DNA of 64,000 nucleotides from Ostrinia nubilalis (taxonomy: Eukaryota; Arthropoda; Insecta; Lepidoptera; Crambidae): contig NC_087119.1 in the NCBI RefSeq assembly GCF_963855985.1, positions 2,582,001 through 2,646,000 of the forward strand. Direction: 5' to 3'. Each line of letters begins with the position of its first letter. Positions within the stretch are counted from its first letter, which is position 1. Below are positions 25,901-40,900 of this stretch, piece by piece. The position numbers were made by a program, and so were the translations under genes. Under the pieces are notes generated by a model. It searched no databases and had not been told where the DNA came from. It was given only the letters and a program-made list of their open reading frames with translations.

Positions 25901-28900
25901 ACATTGTTCTAAGATGGAATGTTTCATTTTATTCTAACGGTTTCATTACTTAGGAGTTAGCCAAAATCTCGTATATCAAAACACAGCTGGAAATATCAGT
26001 TGGATTTGATTCCTACATCGTTTGATAGAGTAGGTAGGTAAGCCTCTCGTCGCACAGAGCGGCTTAGATAGGCTGTGTGCCTAAGCCTCTACGTGCGACA
26101 AGTCAGTCGGGCTGATCCTTTGACGATGCAGTAGTTATGTAAATTGAATCCTAACTGTACCAACAGTCAGTGATCGAAAGCATCCTCTCACAGAGTCAAG
26201 ATATTCATATAAAATGTGATACAAATTAAAGTCTTTACGAAAGTCGTATAAAAGTTCATAATTTAATTTCCCTGTTGTTCCGTTTAAATACGAAATCTCG
26301 TATTCTTTTGTAATTCGTGGCATACTTTCAGCCGAAAAGAGAAATTGCACCTGCATGTGAACGATATAACATTTTTGCTCTTTACACAAAAGCAGCCCGC
26401 TACGGAAACATTCAACCGCCAGCTCCAAGCCTGGAGCGTGATGCAGTTAACGACATTGTAGTTTTGTACGACAAATTGCATGCCACTGATTCTGCTAGAC
26501 AACAGTGCAAGCAAGCAATACCAACAAAGAAGGTGCGATGGGCACCTTTATTTTGTTCTTTGATTTTTACTCAAAGAGACAGGACTTGACTGAAAAAGAA
26601 CGCTGCTAGGTCCGCGCACTGCTTAGCTTAGGTAGTTTAGAGCCAGGAGAAGGACATAGGATACTTTTTATCCCGTTCGAAATAAAAAAAAAAGTCTCCT
26701 TATTTATTGCCATTAAGGCGGAACAAAGTTCGCCGGGTCAGCTAGTTAGAGATAAATGTAGATTTTGACTTTCTGAAACAGTTTTTTTTAACCTCACAAT
26801 TTTTTTTCACAAACTTCGAGATCTATATCGAGACCGCCTCCGAGCCTCATGTATATCGTCGCAAACATTCGTGGGCGGCACTCGGCAGATACCCACACTG
26901 TTGATAAAAGAAGATGCAGGGCATCCATTGTCCCCGCTGGTATTGCTACAGTACTGCTACGGACCGAGAGCGCGTCACTGAGTCTGCGGTTTATTGCAAG
27001 CGCAAGTTTTATTTTATTTCGATCAACATGGAAAGCATTGGGGGAGGCCTATGTTCAGCAGTGGACGTCCTGTGGCTGAAATGATGATGATGAAGTTTTA
27101 TTTGTAAAAGTAAATCGAAGCGGACTGCGTTTCTATTTCGTGGGAAGTGATTTGAAATTGGCTTTGGCGTTTGGAATGTATTGCATAGCAATACAAAAAG
27201 TTATTTTGAGTTTGTAGTATTTGATATTTTTTTAACTAAATACCTTTAATATTACATTATTTTAGATATTTGTATTTCGTAAGGATATAATGTTTTTTTT
27301 AATCTCTCTGTCTCTAGACCCAAACAATTTGGCTATAAAATATGTTTAAGCATAAATGGTCGCCTCAAAGATTAAAACGATTACAAGATCACATTTACTA
27401 GCTTGACTTTAAATCGACATGTTAATTATTTATACTGGCTGAAATCACAACCTTACGTTGTGTTGGCTTGCCTTTTGTCCGACACAATCGCCAAGTAAAA
27501 TTGAAAAATCAACACAAATGCATCGCTCGCGCCTTTGTCTAGCGTTCGATTCAAGGATTCGCCTCTAGAGGCCTGCTAGTTACGCGCAATAATATTGTTT
27601 TATCGAGGTATTTTATCGATATTTGACCCATATACATTTGCCCTCTAAAATCGACGATAAGGTTATATCGTGGGACGGCTGGCTTATGTTTCGACAAAGT
27701 ACAGGGGAACCTGTCTGAACAAACTGATTTTCTCCCTCCTTTGACAAGCCCTTCTTCGCTTAGAAGCTGGGTACGCGCCTTTGTGGAGCTTTCGATACAG
27801 GAACTTGCAAGTGCGCCATTTTCGGCCACACAGTTCTACGACTCTAGGGACCTCTTTTATTCCTACTAAGACCCTGTGTAAAAAGAAATGATTTGCTCCC
27901 TTCGTTGACCAGCCTGCCCCCCCTTCGCTCAGAAGCTGGGCATGTCCACGATCACATCTACTCGCTTGACTTTATCGCAACCTGACGTTGTATTAACCTG
28001 CCTTTAACCAAGTAAAAATGAAAAACCAACACAATTGCATCGCACGCGCTTTGTCGATCGTTCGATACAAGAACCCGCAAGTGCACCATTGTCAGGCGCG
28101 CCGCACACAATGCAGCCATTCAGACTGTATGTTGCGTATCGCGGGCGTTATTGTTTCACGACTTTAACACTTTCTCTGTTTGGTTCGGCACCTTTTCGAC
28201 TGACTTTCGACTTATACGCTTGTGCCATCTAGACGGTAAAGTAAACGTTGGATGAGATACGCTAATTGTTTTAAACAAGATGCCTAGGTAAATTATAGCA
28301 TATAAGAGTAGATCAAGTTTACTTTTTTTAACCTGTTTTGTAGCATGATTGACGTCAGCAAATCTAATATGCATTTTTGTAGTAAATAAGAACAAAGGAT
28401 GCACGAAAAAGGTTAACTGGATGAGCCGTCACTACTTACGCTATTACATACTCAAAAGAATTCACTAATTATAATACAAACGATATGTTTCAATGTGTTT
28501 CTTTGGATAACTTTAATATAATTTTACAAATGGTGAAACAGACCCTAAATCTTTCCTTTTCTGTTCTCAGGTTACAACGAATTTTAATTAGTAAGTTAAT
28601 TAGGAGCAATCTCAGCATGATAAACGGTTTCATGACAAGGTCGCTTGGATTCTGAACACATCAAGATGAAACTACCTTTGTAATTATATTGTAAAGCTTT
28701 ATTAATTGGAGCTGCTTAGAACTAACAATCAAACTGCTCTAGCAATAACGTTACCACTCACTAAACTAAGTAATTTCAAATTTCAAAATTGATCACTTGA
28801 AAACTTTAATTAAGTGCCAGTACAGAATAAAATCAGTTACTCTAGCCGAAGATGTCACCATTTACAGAATTAAAACCAAACTGTGCATATCAATTTACTA

Positions 28901-31900
28901 AAATGCATCTTCAAAATCAACCAAAAATCAACTACAATAGTCACTTTAATAAATGAATTTCCTTAACAATTCACATCACACGTTCTCGTGCGAAGTGTTG
29001 TGTAAAAACGTGTTGAATAAATCACGGAACGTAACAAATAAATGTTGGCAGAAGAAAAAGTTGGAAATGTTGGAATATCACAGCAGACATAAAGCCAGTT
29101 ACGGAACTCTGCTTGCATATTTTTCAAAAGGAAACGTTGCAAGTTAGTTTTTAATTCAACCCAAGTTTTAATTGGCGCTTCAGCTCGTCTTATACTCGGA
29201 TATCTATTTAAATGTATTTCGTAAGGTGAGCTTTTAACTGCATTACATTTTATTGATTAAGGTCCCAGAGAAATTGTAAATGATTTCATTTCCATACGAG
29301 ATATTGGAAATACAAGTGGTACCATAAGTGGTAGGAAACTAATTGCCGGTGACATCTCAACTTAACCCCTTCAGTTAATTTTTAGTTACTTAGCGTTCGT
29401 CGTTTTCGTACAATGAGAAGCGCTAGCCTGTAATCAATTTTGTTAACAAACCCAGTTGCTATTTTAACTGGAAGATGCCACCCTAACGCCCATTACAATA
29501 AAAACAAGTTGGGATATTTTCAATGAGAACAACAGAACAAAAACTAAATCAAGATCGTCTGTCGATTGGTAATTCCAAAATGACAATAATCCGCCTGTTT
29601 GCCGTTTCGATTGCGCCGACTTTAGAGGCTTTAACGAAAAATCTGGCCTTAGTATTTGTGTTGGCTTGGCAAATTGATTTCGGTAGCTTTAGGTTCGCTG
29701 CGGAGCGAATTGTTTTTCATCGGCCTGTGCCACTCGAACCTAACAATGGGCTGGGTATTTGCGAGCATCAGAAGAATAATGGATGTAGAAGTGCTCCTGA
29801 GTCATGTAAACATTATGTACGCCTTATTAGTTGCGTAGTAGAATTTTCTACTTGATATATTCGACCAAACCAGAGTAAATATTAATCTCAAAATAAATTT
29901 GGCACATTGGCAGTTTCAGTATGGGAATTATGTTAACATGACAAGTTTATTCTTCAGTTAAACGTTATCCGACGATGGTTAAATCAGCCCTTAAAAGGTT
30001 TACTAAAAGTTGGAGTCCCCCGCTCACAGATCTTAAGCTGAGGAATCGCAAAGGTTGTCTATTAGTCCAAATTATTTTCATTTTGATATTATAATGTAAA
30101 CCACGCCTACAAGTAATTAGAGTAAGTAGTGTAATATTCTCACTAACAAGAGGCAGCTGCTACTTTTCTCGCCGATCAAATCGACCTTGAAGCCACTCAA
30201 CTCTCATCTTAGGGGAACTTAGTCTCGTCATGACTTTCTAAAATGACCAAAGTTTCGTGCATAATATAAGCTCTTAATAAGAATTTCAAAACGCGTCCCA
30301 CTTATTATAGGGGCTGTCGTTCTATCATGTTTCTAGCTTGGTACGCGTGTGAATGAATGAGTAAATGACCTGTTTCAAAGTGTGAATAGAGGATTATATT
30401 TACATCCGTATTTTAATATTGCATTTATGGAAGTCAATCACAACAAAATCTAAATATAAACCCCCTTACTAATCAAAAGTTACACAGTTGTTGATCACTG
30501 TTTTAAAATGACATTTCCATACTAAATGTCACTTTAAAACACTGATCACCGAGCGTGTAAGTTTTATTAGTAAGGGGGTATATGTGTAACTCAAGGGTGA
30601 CTGACTGACATAGTAATCTATCAACGCACAGCCCAAACCATTGGACGGATCGGGCTGAAATTTGGCATGCAGGTAGATGTTATGACGTAGGCATCCGCTA
30701 AGAAAGGATTTTACAAAACTCTACCCCTAAGGGGGTAAAACGGGATCCACGCGTACGAAGTCGCGGGCGGCTGCTAGTTCTAAATAAAACACAGAAACTA
30801 AAATAATATTTGACGACGGTAAAATGGCTTCTACATCATGTTCGGTATAACTCTAGCACATTGAAAAGCTCGGCCACAATCCGTCCATTTTTAAATCAAT
30901 TATTCATATAGGAAAAAGCTAATGTAGCAGGATTCCCTACACAGAATGGAAAATCATAAAATATCTCAAAGTGAATAAAGCGAACGCTCTTTAGGTTAGC
31001 TCTCCCGGCAAAGACATGGAAATTGATTAGATAGTTTTTTGTTTCTTTACATAAAAATAATTAAAGTTTAAATTATTTTACTTCTTAGTTTATTTACCTA
31101 TAACTACACAGGAAATTATAAAGGGTAGTTTTTTTTACATGGCAATTTCTGTAACACATTTGTTTGTAATTCCTAAAAATTACAACTTCTTTTCATTTGC
31201 CATTTAATTTTCTGTGATACTTAAATCTGGACTATTCCCACCTCTCGTTCCCACCGCTGCAACTCCTGTGTAGCCAGGATCTAACAGCTTGACCGCCATA
31301 AAAAGCCAACCAATGAAGGTCAAGTTTCTGTGATACTTATTTAATCACGTAACAAATTAAGTATACTCATATTAATTATTGTGTGGGCTAATTGATCATT
31401 AATTAACTTAATTTTATCTCGTTACCAGATTTCTAAGTAGAGCTAATTGTAGCCTAAGCGAACAATACAGACTTATTTATAGTAATTTGGAATGTTACTT
31501 TTCAGCTAATTGGGACAAGCGTGAGAGTCGGGTTACAGACCGCGTCAGTAATGCAATACTATCTCCTTTTGGCTCCCTAAATGTTACACAATTATGGTCT
31601 TACTTAGTCATTAAGGCTTGGTTACGAAACTTTTTAAATCAATTTATACACTGACGAATGCCGTAGGTACATTGCCAAGAGGCAAGAATTTTGAAAGAAC
31701 AAGTCCTAAGAAATTCCAAAATAATGATTTTTAACATAGATACCAAAGTTTTTCGATGTAACAAAACAACGAGGTAACAAGATGTCGATAACAAGGCGTC
31801 GCAGTATAGAGATGTCGTAGAAAGGTATCCGAAGAAACGAAATACAACGCAACGACTTTCGTACTCAAGTAGGTAACCCGATCAAGTCTGATATTCAGTG

Positions 31901-34900
31901 TTAAAGTTGAAAAGTTCTTTTTATGCAACGCTATTGAAGTTTGCGTTTGTAAACTTATCTGTTTATTTTAATAATTTGTAAATATAGAAGAATATCACGC
32001 TATTTTCAAATAATAGCCTCCTTCTAATCATTCAGCCGAATGATTACTGTTCTTATCAGCTAAAGCTGTAATTTTTTACAGAACCACATGAACGCTTGCG
32101 TCCCGCGGGACTCTTCACGTTTTAGTCCAATTGAATTGGTACGAATACGTGAAATAGAATGCTGAACGTTTTGTGTTATTTACACTTGTTGCGGAGTCAA
32201 TCAAGTGCGAAATATAATATTCATTCTTCAATTCAATTCACACCGCACTGGGCGAGACGTATTTTTGTATTCAATGCCTTTAGTTCGGTGGAAAGCTGGA
32301 CGAATAAGTTCCACTGCAGTTTTTTGATTAATAATTATATCGCGGTCGTATTAAACACAATGAGACAATGCATTTTTTACGAAATGTTTTCTCATTCGCT
32401 TCAAAATATTTTGTTCTTCGGTTTTTAATTTTTGTTACCATGAAAACTAATGATGTCACTTGTAATTATACCACAAATCTTTTCAAAGCTACGAGAGGTA
32501 AAAATTTTCGTTCGTGGTTTAATGGTCGGCATGTTGAAATTAGAGGCTTTAATACTCATGCCATCAATAAGTTTGTCGTAGGTACACCGCCATTACTCAT
32601 GTAAATATGTATTAGGTATACCTAATATTTCTCGTTTAAAGTATGCTCTTTGCATTTGAATGCATTATTATTTTAAGTGACGTCATAATGAAATTATTTT
32701 CATATAGTCTGATATTACACTTGGATAATTCAGTTACTGCCGTAGCGCCGCGATTGCTACGAGTGTATCGCTTCCGACGCGGACGACGAATCCGACGTCG
32801 TAGTAAGTAGATAAATTCGCGCTCGTAGGCTTACTACGGCGTAGCAGCTTTCGGTAGTTTGTATATCTTTCAATGAAATCTGACAATATTAACGAGTGGA
32901 TACCGTGGATATGTGACCTGTATATTTTGTGTGTACAAATGAAAAGAAAATCAATACTGTAAGTACCTATCGAGTTTTGCATTTCTAGGAATATATTGCG
33001 AAGAAAGCTGGTTAAGGCAGTTTTGTAAAAATAATATTCGCATATTCAAGTAGCACATTACTGCTTTGTTTCTCTGAATACATGCTTACCGGGAACAGTC
33101 TTTAGATTCACTAAAGTGGAAACCTGCTTTTCAATGTGTATTCTTTTATCTTTTATGATATAAGATGAGGACTACTAGAGGGCTTTCATTCAAAACGGAC
33201 AATAGAAGAATATTTTCCTTCTGAAACATAATGTCTGCTCGGGTTTAAACTTATACCATTCATTTCAGTTAATTGGTTAGTCGGAACAAATATTTATCGG
33301 CCTATTTACGTGGAATCAAAAGCCGAAAAGAAGTGAATAGCAAAATTCATTTCTGCCTTTTGCACCTCAATTTACAGCACGCAGTGATTCGGTAGTGCCT
33401 GACCACCTTAATAAGGTTTCAACTTTTACCAAATGCAACATCCAATAAGGACAGATTTTAGATTCAGACTGCAAATAAATTGTCCCTCCCTATTCTAGTC
33501 TTTATTTTCCCAATAGTATTCGGAAAATAAAGACTAGAATAGGGATCCATAATTTGAAAGATTGAGCTGTTCTATTTTTTTAGGTATAGCAAACATGACA
33601 AACTTCTTTGTTTTCAATTTATCCTTCTCTGTTAATGGTTAGTTTTGATTAATACCCCTAATTAATATCACCCGGCTTAGTTACCAGTCACCATATACGA
33701 GTAAATACTAAATGGGTGAGTCGACTCTAAATGAAGTGAGACAAAGGTTGAAGAAGACCATTTTAATAAATCGTGAAAAAAGCAAGCTAAAACTCACCTT
33801 GAACCGGCTCAGATACTCCTGCTGGCGGGTGATGTCGGTGGCGAGGATCAGCGAGCTGATCTGCGCCTCGAGGGGCGCTTGCAGAGCGCTGCCTTCGCCG
33901 AGGACGTCACTCTCGATGAGGCAGCTGATGGCCGAGCGCCAGTGGTGATTCTCAAGTACCGACGTGTTCTGCGGAAGAATGGTCTGGGTTAGGTCTTTGC
34001 AGGGACAGTTGTCACTAACTATGAATAATCTAACAGTAAAATTCAACTGGTAGACTTGTTTTTTCGCGAAGAATTACTTCACGCATATGTGCATGGTGGG
34101 TACATCAGGTTACGTGGGTTATGATTACTCGAAGCCCCATTTTTCAATCAAGTGCCAATAGTCAGGGAATTCACCTACCATATCCAGATGCCTAAAGCAT
34201 ACCTGCTGCATCAGATGTGATGTAAGTCAATTTGCCAATGGAAATTACTTGAAAAGGAAATGAACCCTATGAGACAAGTTTACCCACAAGTTTTGCGAGT
34301 TCCCTCAGGCTGCTAGACGGGATAGAGGGCCACTTGCATCTCGTCAACTAGTTGTTGTACTTGAACATTGATCTTGACTACAATGGTGTAGCGTAAGAAA
34401 CAAGTATCTTAATATAAGCTGAGGTTCCCTGAGCGTTAAGACGCTGTGTCTACTTAATGACAGGCATTGAAGGCTTATTATTATAACGCTTCCAACATGC
34501 ATTTTTATTTAACTTTAGATGAGGATAATACGTACGTTAGAGAAGTACGAAGATATTATTTTCACCTTGCATACTTCATTGTTTACTTCACTCACCTGTT
34601 TGACAAGCTTAGCTTGCTCTAATATTTGAATTCCGAACAAATAAAAAAACTTAAGAACAGCAATTAGGTTCGTCTAATCAAGTCATTCTAACATGTACCA
34701 CTCTACTAAATTGGAGGCTATCACGCAAAATATTAAAGATCAAGTCTAATGTACACATGTCACGTAAGTTGTATCCAATTTAAAAGAACGCTGAAGCGTG
34801 TATATTTATAATTCAATACGAACGTGAAAGCCTTGCTGGAAGGCATTGAGACCATTACGGCCCAATCAAAATCAGGTTGCCCTGTGGTTAACCTTTGATG

Positions 34901-37900
34901 CACCGTACTACGAAGTTATTCCTGTAGTTGGGAAGTGAGGCGCCCACTTAGAATGCACTAAGTGCAGAACACGGTACCATTCCATCGCCATATGAGCTGA
35001 TTTTGAATTTTAGGTCAACGGCGAATATTGAAAGCTAATAGGTGTATTATGAGTTCAACGTTCAAACGAACTTGTAAATTCAATATAAATAAAAGCACTG
35101 CACTAAAATTAGAATACAAATCGTCCCGTACAAAAACAAGTAATTCTTTAAACCTAGCAATGTTTGATTGTTTTAATAGAGCTTTGGAAAGTTTAGAAAC
35201 CTCACACAGCAAAAGTTGGAAATTTAATACATTAGTTTGTTGAAAAGCTGTTTAGTGATTTAGTACTAGAACAACATTTTGTAAATACTTCAATCGAAGT
35301 AAAAGTTATAGGGATTACTCATTTATATTTTATTACCTGTAAAACAACGAAAATTACTAACAATAGTTTAATAATGCAAATCAACAATAAAACATGTCTG
35401 ACCAAGCCTTCTGTTCACGCCTACTTTTTGTTTAAACACCGGTCGGTAAAACCGAATTTCAGCTGAAATAAAAGTGGTCAGCAGTAATCCCCGATGCAGT
35501 GGTAAATTATCGGTATATAAAATCGCGAGCCGATTTATTACGTTTTCCGATTATTTATTCTCCAATCTGTTTCAACGGATAATAAAACGAAAAATATTGT
35601 TTTCAATGAAAAAGTTTTCACGAAAAAGGTTTTACTGGGCGAGCTAGAAAATTACACAATAAAAGGATCTGTTGATTGCTGGGTGTAATCAACAGCTCAG
35701 TTGATCAATTTTGTTATTAAACCGGTTACAGAGATTAACTTAACAATAAAATTATTGCGTTCACTAGAAATACGAGTAGTTATTCATTTTTAAAATTGAA
35801 TTTAAGTACTTTTTAAGCGCAATGAGTTTTTAATCCATTAGAGCATTTTACAAACAAAGATTACCTATGCCTAAAGCTCTTCTGCTTAAATATTAAGGGC
35901 TCTCACAGAAAAGACGTCTTAGCAACATCGAATCAAAACGCTTAATTGATTTCAAGCGATATTCCATGATTAATTAGTTATAATTTTCGGAGAGTGAACA
36001 ACACTCGAAACTTGCCCATAATATTTTGACGTAAACAAGTCAATTTATATTCTGGATTGTAGAGGTTACGGGGTCAAGAAGTTTGTATTGTTTTGGTCTC
36101 AACTCCAGCGGAGGTAGTGGTGGACGGGTCGTCAAGGTCATCGTCATCCTTCACCACTCACCCGATTGAAATCCAACTTTTGAAAGGTGTCAATTTGTAA
36201 ACGCGTTCGTATTATTAAAGCTTTTTGGAATGAAATATTATACATTTAAACTCTGATTCCGAATACTCTTTGGGTTTATTCTGAATCGAGTAATTGAATA
36301 CCATCGAATTATCAGATCTACTACCGAATAACAAGATTTTCCGCCGAATAATTTGAGGATGCTCCAGTGTTTTGATAATTTTACGATAATGGTTAATTTT
36401 GTTAAGTGGAAATTTTCAGGCATAGTCAGCAACAAATATAATTTCCTGATGAAAGTACTCAAACTATTTTTACACTCACTTATTGAGATATTTTAAGCTT
36501 TCCCATTATGAGAAAAGGAGAGTTGGACTTAGATTACAAGTTTTAATAAACCTGAAATAAACACACAACAATTTCGAGGATTCAGAGCTTAATATAAAAG
36601 TTAAGGGTCATATCAAACGCCCCGGGGGTTTTACTAACCAAACCAGCTCAGAACTCATATTTGATATTTGTTACAATATCAAGACTTTGTGTTTGATGAT
36701 ACTATGTTTGAGCTGTTATTTGAGTTTTGAAACTTAGGTACCTATAGATCGTTTTATTCACGAAGACGCGCCCCACCATTATTCCGCTAATGTTTGAGTG
36801 TTATCGGTACACGCTAAATTGATGATTTAGCGTGAGTGCGCGCGCACACGCACACTACAATAATGACGCTCAGATTGCTCGGATCAAACTCCCCGCACCC
36901 CGCGCTTCCCTCGACCAAAAATTGGTGGGGCGTGTCTTCGTGGATAAAACGATTTATAAGTTTACTTTTTGAGCTTTATTAGTATTCAAAGATAACAGGG
37001 TTCTATTTTTTTTTGTTTGTATTAATTCCGTTCCCCTGACCAATGCAAGCCAGTAGGTGTTAGGTGCGTATGTTTGAACGGACAGCTTTACGTGATACAG
37101 CGTGTGCGTGACGCTAGGTGGCGTGGGCGCCGCGCCACGTCACGGTTGGGCGGTGTGTTGGCGACAGCGGAGGACTAGTGTGGGTTACACAGGGATTTGT
37201 AATAATTTCATGGCGTTTGTGGTCTAACCTCTTTGAAAGGAGCGACTGGGGGCTACTAAGGCTTTTTTTTGTCGCGGAGGAAATGCCTTGCGCACCGTCA
37301 CCACTGCCGGCAGACAGGGTGGTATGTGATACTCCTGCTCCGTCCTGAAAAGGACTGGGTATACCCTCTAAAACCTCCGCGGCGTTCCGTCGTCGGCCGA
37401 GTGGGGGTGTCGCGAGTATCCTGCCGTAGCCTTAGGCTGGGTTGCACCGTCATACTTTAACTTTGACAAACGTCAAAAATCTGTCAAATTCCATACAAAA
37501 AGCACCGGTTATCGTCATAGTTACCGTTAAAGTTAGGTGGTGCAACTCAGCCTTAGACTTCCGCGACACCTTACTTTAACCGTAACTTTAACAATAACCG
37601 GTGCTATTTGTATGGATTTTGACAGATTTTTGACGTTTGTTAAAGTCAAAGTAAGTTGGTGCAACTCAGGCTAAATGTACTCGGGGTAAAGTAAAACTTT
37701 GACGATATCTCATACTTGGATCGATTACTTGTGAGATTGACTAGAGGCACGTCACCTTATCTATTTGGATTATTTTTCCGGGTAGATTTGCATGAACCAT
37801 TACAAACGCTTACTTTCAGAGAAAACTTGTTAGCTTTAAAACAATTTAGTCACACTTGTAGTTTATGTTTATGATGTCTTGGATGCTATGGCCCACCATA

Positions 37901-40900
37901 TTAGCAGTATCGACAGGGATCAAATATCAAATCTGTCAAACCACATTCTACATCTCTTGGTCAGTACAGCGCCTCTCGCCACAAACTTTGGTGAACCGAA
38001 TCGCATCTAGGCGTATATAGGGTGTAATGTGATTAATGGCTAATACTCCAGCTGTAGTCATGCCTGACTAATACAGATACACCCATACACTACGACCAAC
38101 CCTAAAACCCGTTGTGAAGTTTGTATCTGGCTAAAGTGACCGTAAGGGCCTTGCCACACTGGCGGATTGCAAGCGGTTTCAAAGCGGAGTGACGACGCAG
38201 CGAACACGCGTGTCGGCGACGAAGACGTCGCGGCCACGCGGCGTGTTTATTGCGTCGCCGGTCAATCGGTGCAATCCGCCAGTGTGGCAGCTCACTAAGG
38301 CAACTCATACGTATAGGCTTTCTTAGAACAGGTAATAATAATTGTAGATGTCATTTACTTACATAACAAACCTATGTTATTATATTATATCAGAGTCGTA
38401 AATTAGCGAGAGTCATAAATTACTTATTTAAGAAACTTTCCAACTAGTCAAAGAAAAACTTATAATGTAATATTTGGAGTTTGTTTTCTCAAGTAAATTC
38501 AAAGTAAAATATCATCGAGTTCATTAATGAAATAATTCCATTTTTTTATTAAAAAAGCCTAGATTTTCAAGTTATGCTGTACCGTAAACTAAACTCATTA
38601 ATTAAGTCATACTTTGAAGAGTTTTAAAATTAGGTGCATACCTACAACATAGTATAAGGTACTAAGGTGACATAGGAAAATAGCTATGTTTATTCCTTAT
38701 CTTCGCATCTCTGCAATGCAAGATTTGTCTCAAAAAATTCGACGAGATCATCCACTCAAGGAATGTACAGTAGAATCCGATTATAACGACGCTCAAGGGA
38801 CTGATGATATTTACGTCGTACTATCCGGACTTCGTACTAAAGAAGTCATTTCTACGTTATTTTTCAACAAATCAACCAAACATGTGCGTTATAATATGAC
38901 GCGCATATTATGCGTCGCCAAAAGCGGTATGTCGTTATAAGCGACGTCGTAATAAACAGATTGGCGGACACGAGATTCTATAAATGTATGCATCTTACAT
39001 TTTTTTTATTTTAATAGGGAAGAGCAAACGACTAAAACAACGTAGTAAAGATAATATTAGATAAATACAGGACAAATCATTAGTAATGTCTCTACCACAA
39101 CCCAATTCTCAGTTAACTAAAACAAATGATTAAATTGTATCGCGAGCAGCATTCAACAAATTCTAAATTGGAAAGTAAACAAGTATGAATGTATCAAAAT
39201 GGGTACATACATTCGTAGCTAGACACTCAGTCACGTTTGGGGAGCAACTCACAGAGGGGAAGTCTAGGGACGCAATATCACATGTGTAGGCAAGGCACCC
39301 CAACAAAAGGGAACCCTCGTATTGCATCATCACGCAACCGCTGAGCTCACAGCTCAAAGCGGAGCGGGGAACTGGTTTTCATTTAGTTGGATATAAATCC
39401 ATAGAAAATTTTCTTCTTCTCTGTCGGTACACTCTTGTCAGAGTGGTCGTGGTCATCATTGTGAATCATGATGAGTGATGTTCTTCGTAATATGGCGCCA
39501 CTCCTCGCGGACTGCAGCTTTCCGGGCACTTTCGTTACACGAACACTTGGTTGCGGTCTTGAAAATTTTCTACTAGGAGACTATTGATACTAAAACGCAA
39601 TATTTGTGCACAGTGAAATGTAATAATTAGGGAAAAGAATTATTATTGTTCCTGTATGTGGACGTGAAATGAGAGGATTATGAAAAAAGAAAATCATCAC
39701 ACCTAAAAACCGTCAAAACTTTTAAATATGTAGTTAACACGAATTTGGCCAGATTTTTATTTGACACTCACGTTAGAACTTCAACCCCATTTAAGTTGTT
39801 CAGTACCTACCTACCTACTGTTAAACGCAATATTGTAAACACCAAAAGCACGTGTATGTATTACTTCACAATAAATGTTAATTAATTGATTGATTAAATT
39901 TTCTTTTGTCAGAACTGAAACAAAAAAGTGCGGCAACCAGTACCACGCTTCTCGTACCGCTTTGAACGCAGTCTAAAAGAATCTACGCAGCGGCCATGCG
40001 CCCGCCCTTAATTAGATACTAGGTAGTCTGTTCAATGCAGTCCCGATATGCGGAGTCTCATTAGTGATGTACAAGACTCGAGGCGTCGAGTCCTATTTTT
40101 GAAACCTCGAGGCGGAATGGCAAGACTCAGTGAGCTCGGTAGGCTCCGTGCCCCGAGGCTTTAAAAGAGCTCGAGCCTTCTAAAGAGCTCGAACCTTCAA
40201 AAGAGCTCGAACCTTCAAAAGAGCTCAAACCTTCGAAAAAAAAAAATCACCTACATTGATTTTTATTATAAGATTCTTAAAATTTACTTATATTTTATTT
40301 TGTTAGGAAAAGTTATAATTCTAATCGTATGTAGGTAGTCATTATTTGATTTGTGTCCTTTTGTGAAAAACGTTTTTCAAATATGTATTTTATTGTAGGT
40401 ATCAGAATTTCTGCAGTTTTATTAAATAGAACGATATTAACACAAAAGTCAACTGGGCTTTCAAAAAGGCTCGAGCTCTGCGAAAGACTCCAAGCTTCAT
40501 ACAAACAAGGCAAGCCCCGAAAAAGGCTCGAACTCTAAAAAATACTTCCAAGTCGTCGAGCTTCATACGAGGGCTGCACTAAAAGTATCGGGAATGGAAT
40601 ATTTCCACTGTTCCTATCATATTAAAATATTTTTAATTGCAAACTCCTTGGTTTTAAGCATCGAATACCATTTATTTATTTAAAAAAAGATTCTCGGTCT
40701 TATCACAAGGTCTTGTGAAACTTGTTTAGTCGCTGAGAAAATGGAATTGACTCGAGAAAATTCAAGAGCGATGATTTATTATGACTTTCGGAGTGGTTTA
40801 ACACAAAAACTGTGTGTTGACCGGATGATTTCTGCATTTGGTAATGAAGCCCCATCCAAAACTACAATTTATCGCTGGTTTGCTGAATTTCAACGTGGAC

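Larger units (their letters stand above)
5875..33797 (-). other. 28-kb PDE7 intron
   Basis: Separates the LENHHWRSA exon from the KCADISNP exon. It holds SINE, LINE, MITE and fold-back copies listed separately. I saw no repeats or genes in 5875-6930, 7450-8817, 11110-12100, 14690-19970 (apart from an 11-bp-stem hairpin at ~16025-16052 and a 17-bp direct duplication at ~14890-14923), 22340-25255, 28115-29855 and 30790-33480. Open frames in these stretches look random. Confidence 0.85.

Noticed and set aside
26135..26589. Overlapping open frames on both strands
   Set aside because: Open in three frames at once with no motif. Not supported as an exon of PDE7 or another gene.
29523..29855. 110-codon plus-strand frame
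   Set aside because: No recognised motif, no codon pattern, no splice signals or second exon. Likely chance.
38686..38940. 84-codon plus-strand frame ([13 protein letters not shown]...)
   Set aside because: No domain, no splice context. The sequence is rich in GACG/CGTC pairs as in palindromic repeats.
39405..39545. Retroelement fragment around CAGAGTGGTCGTGGTCATCA
   Set aside because: It looks like a lepidopteran repeat, but I found no second copy in the window and could not define its ends.
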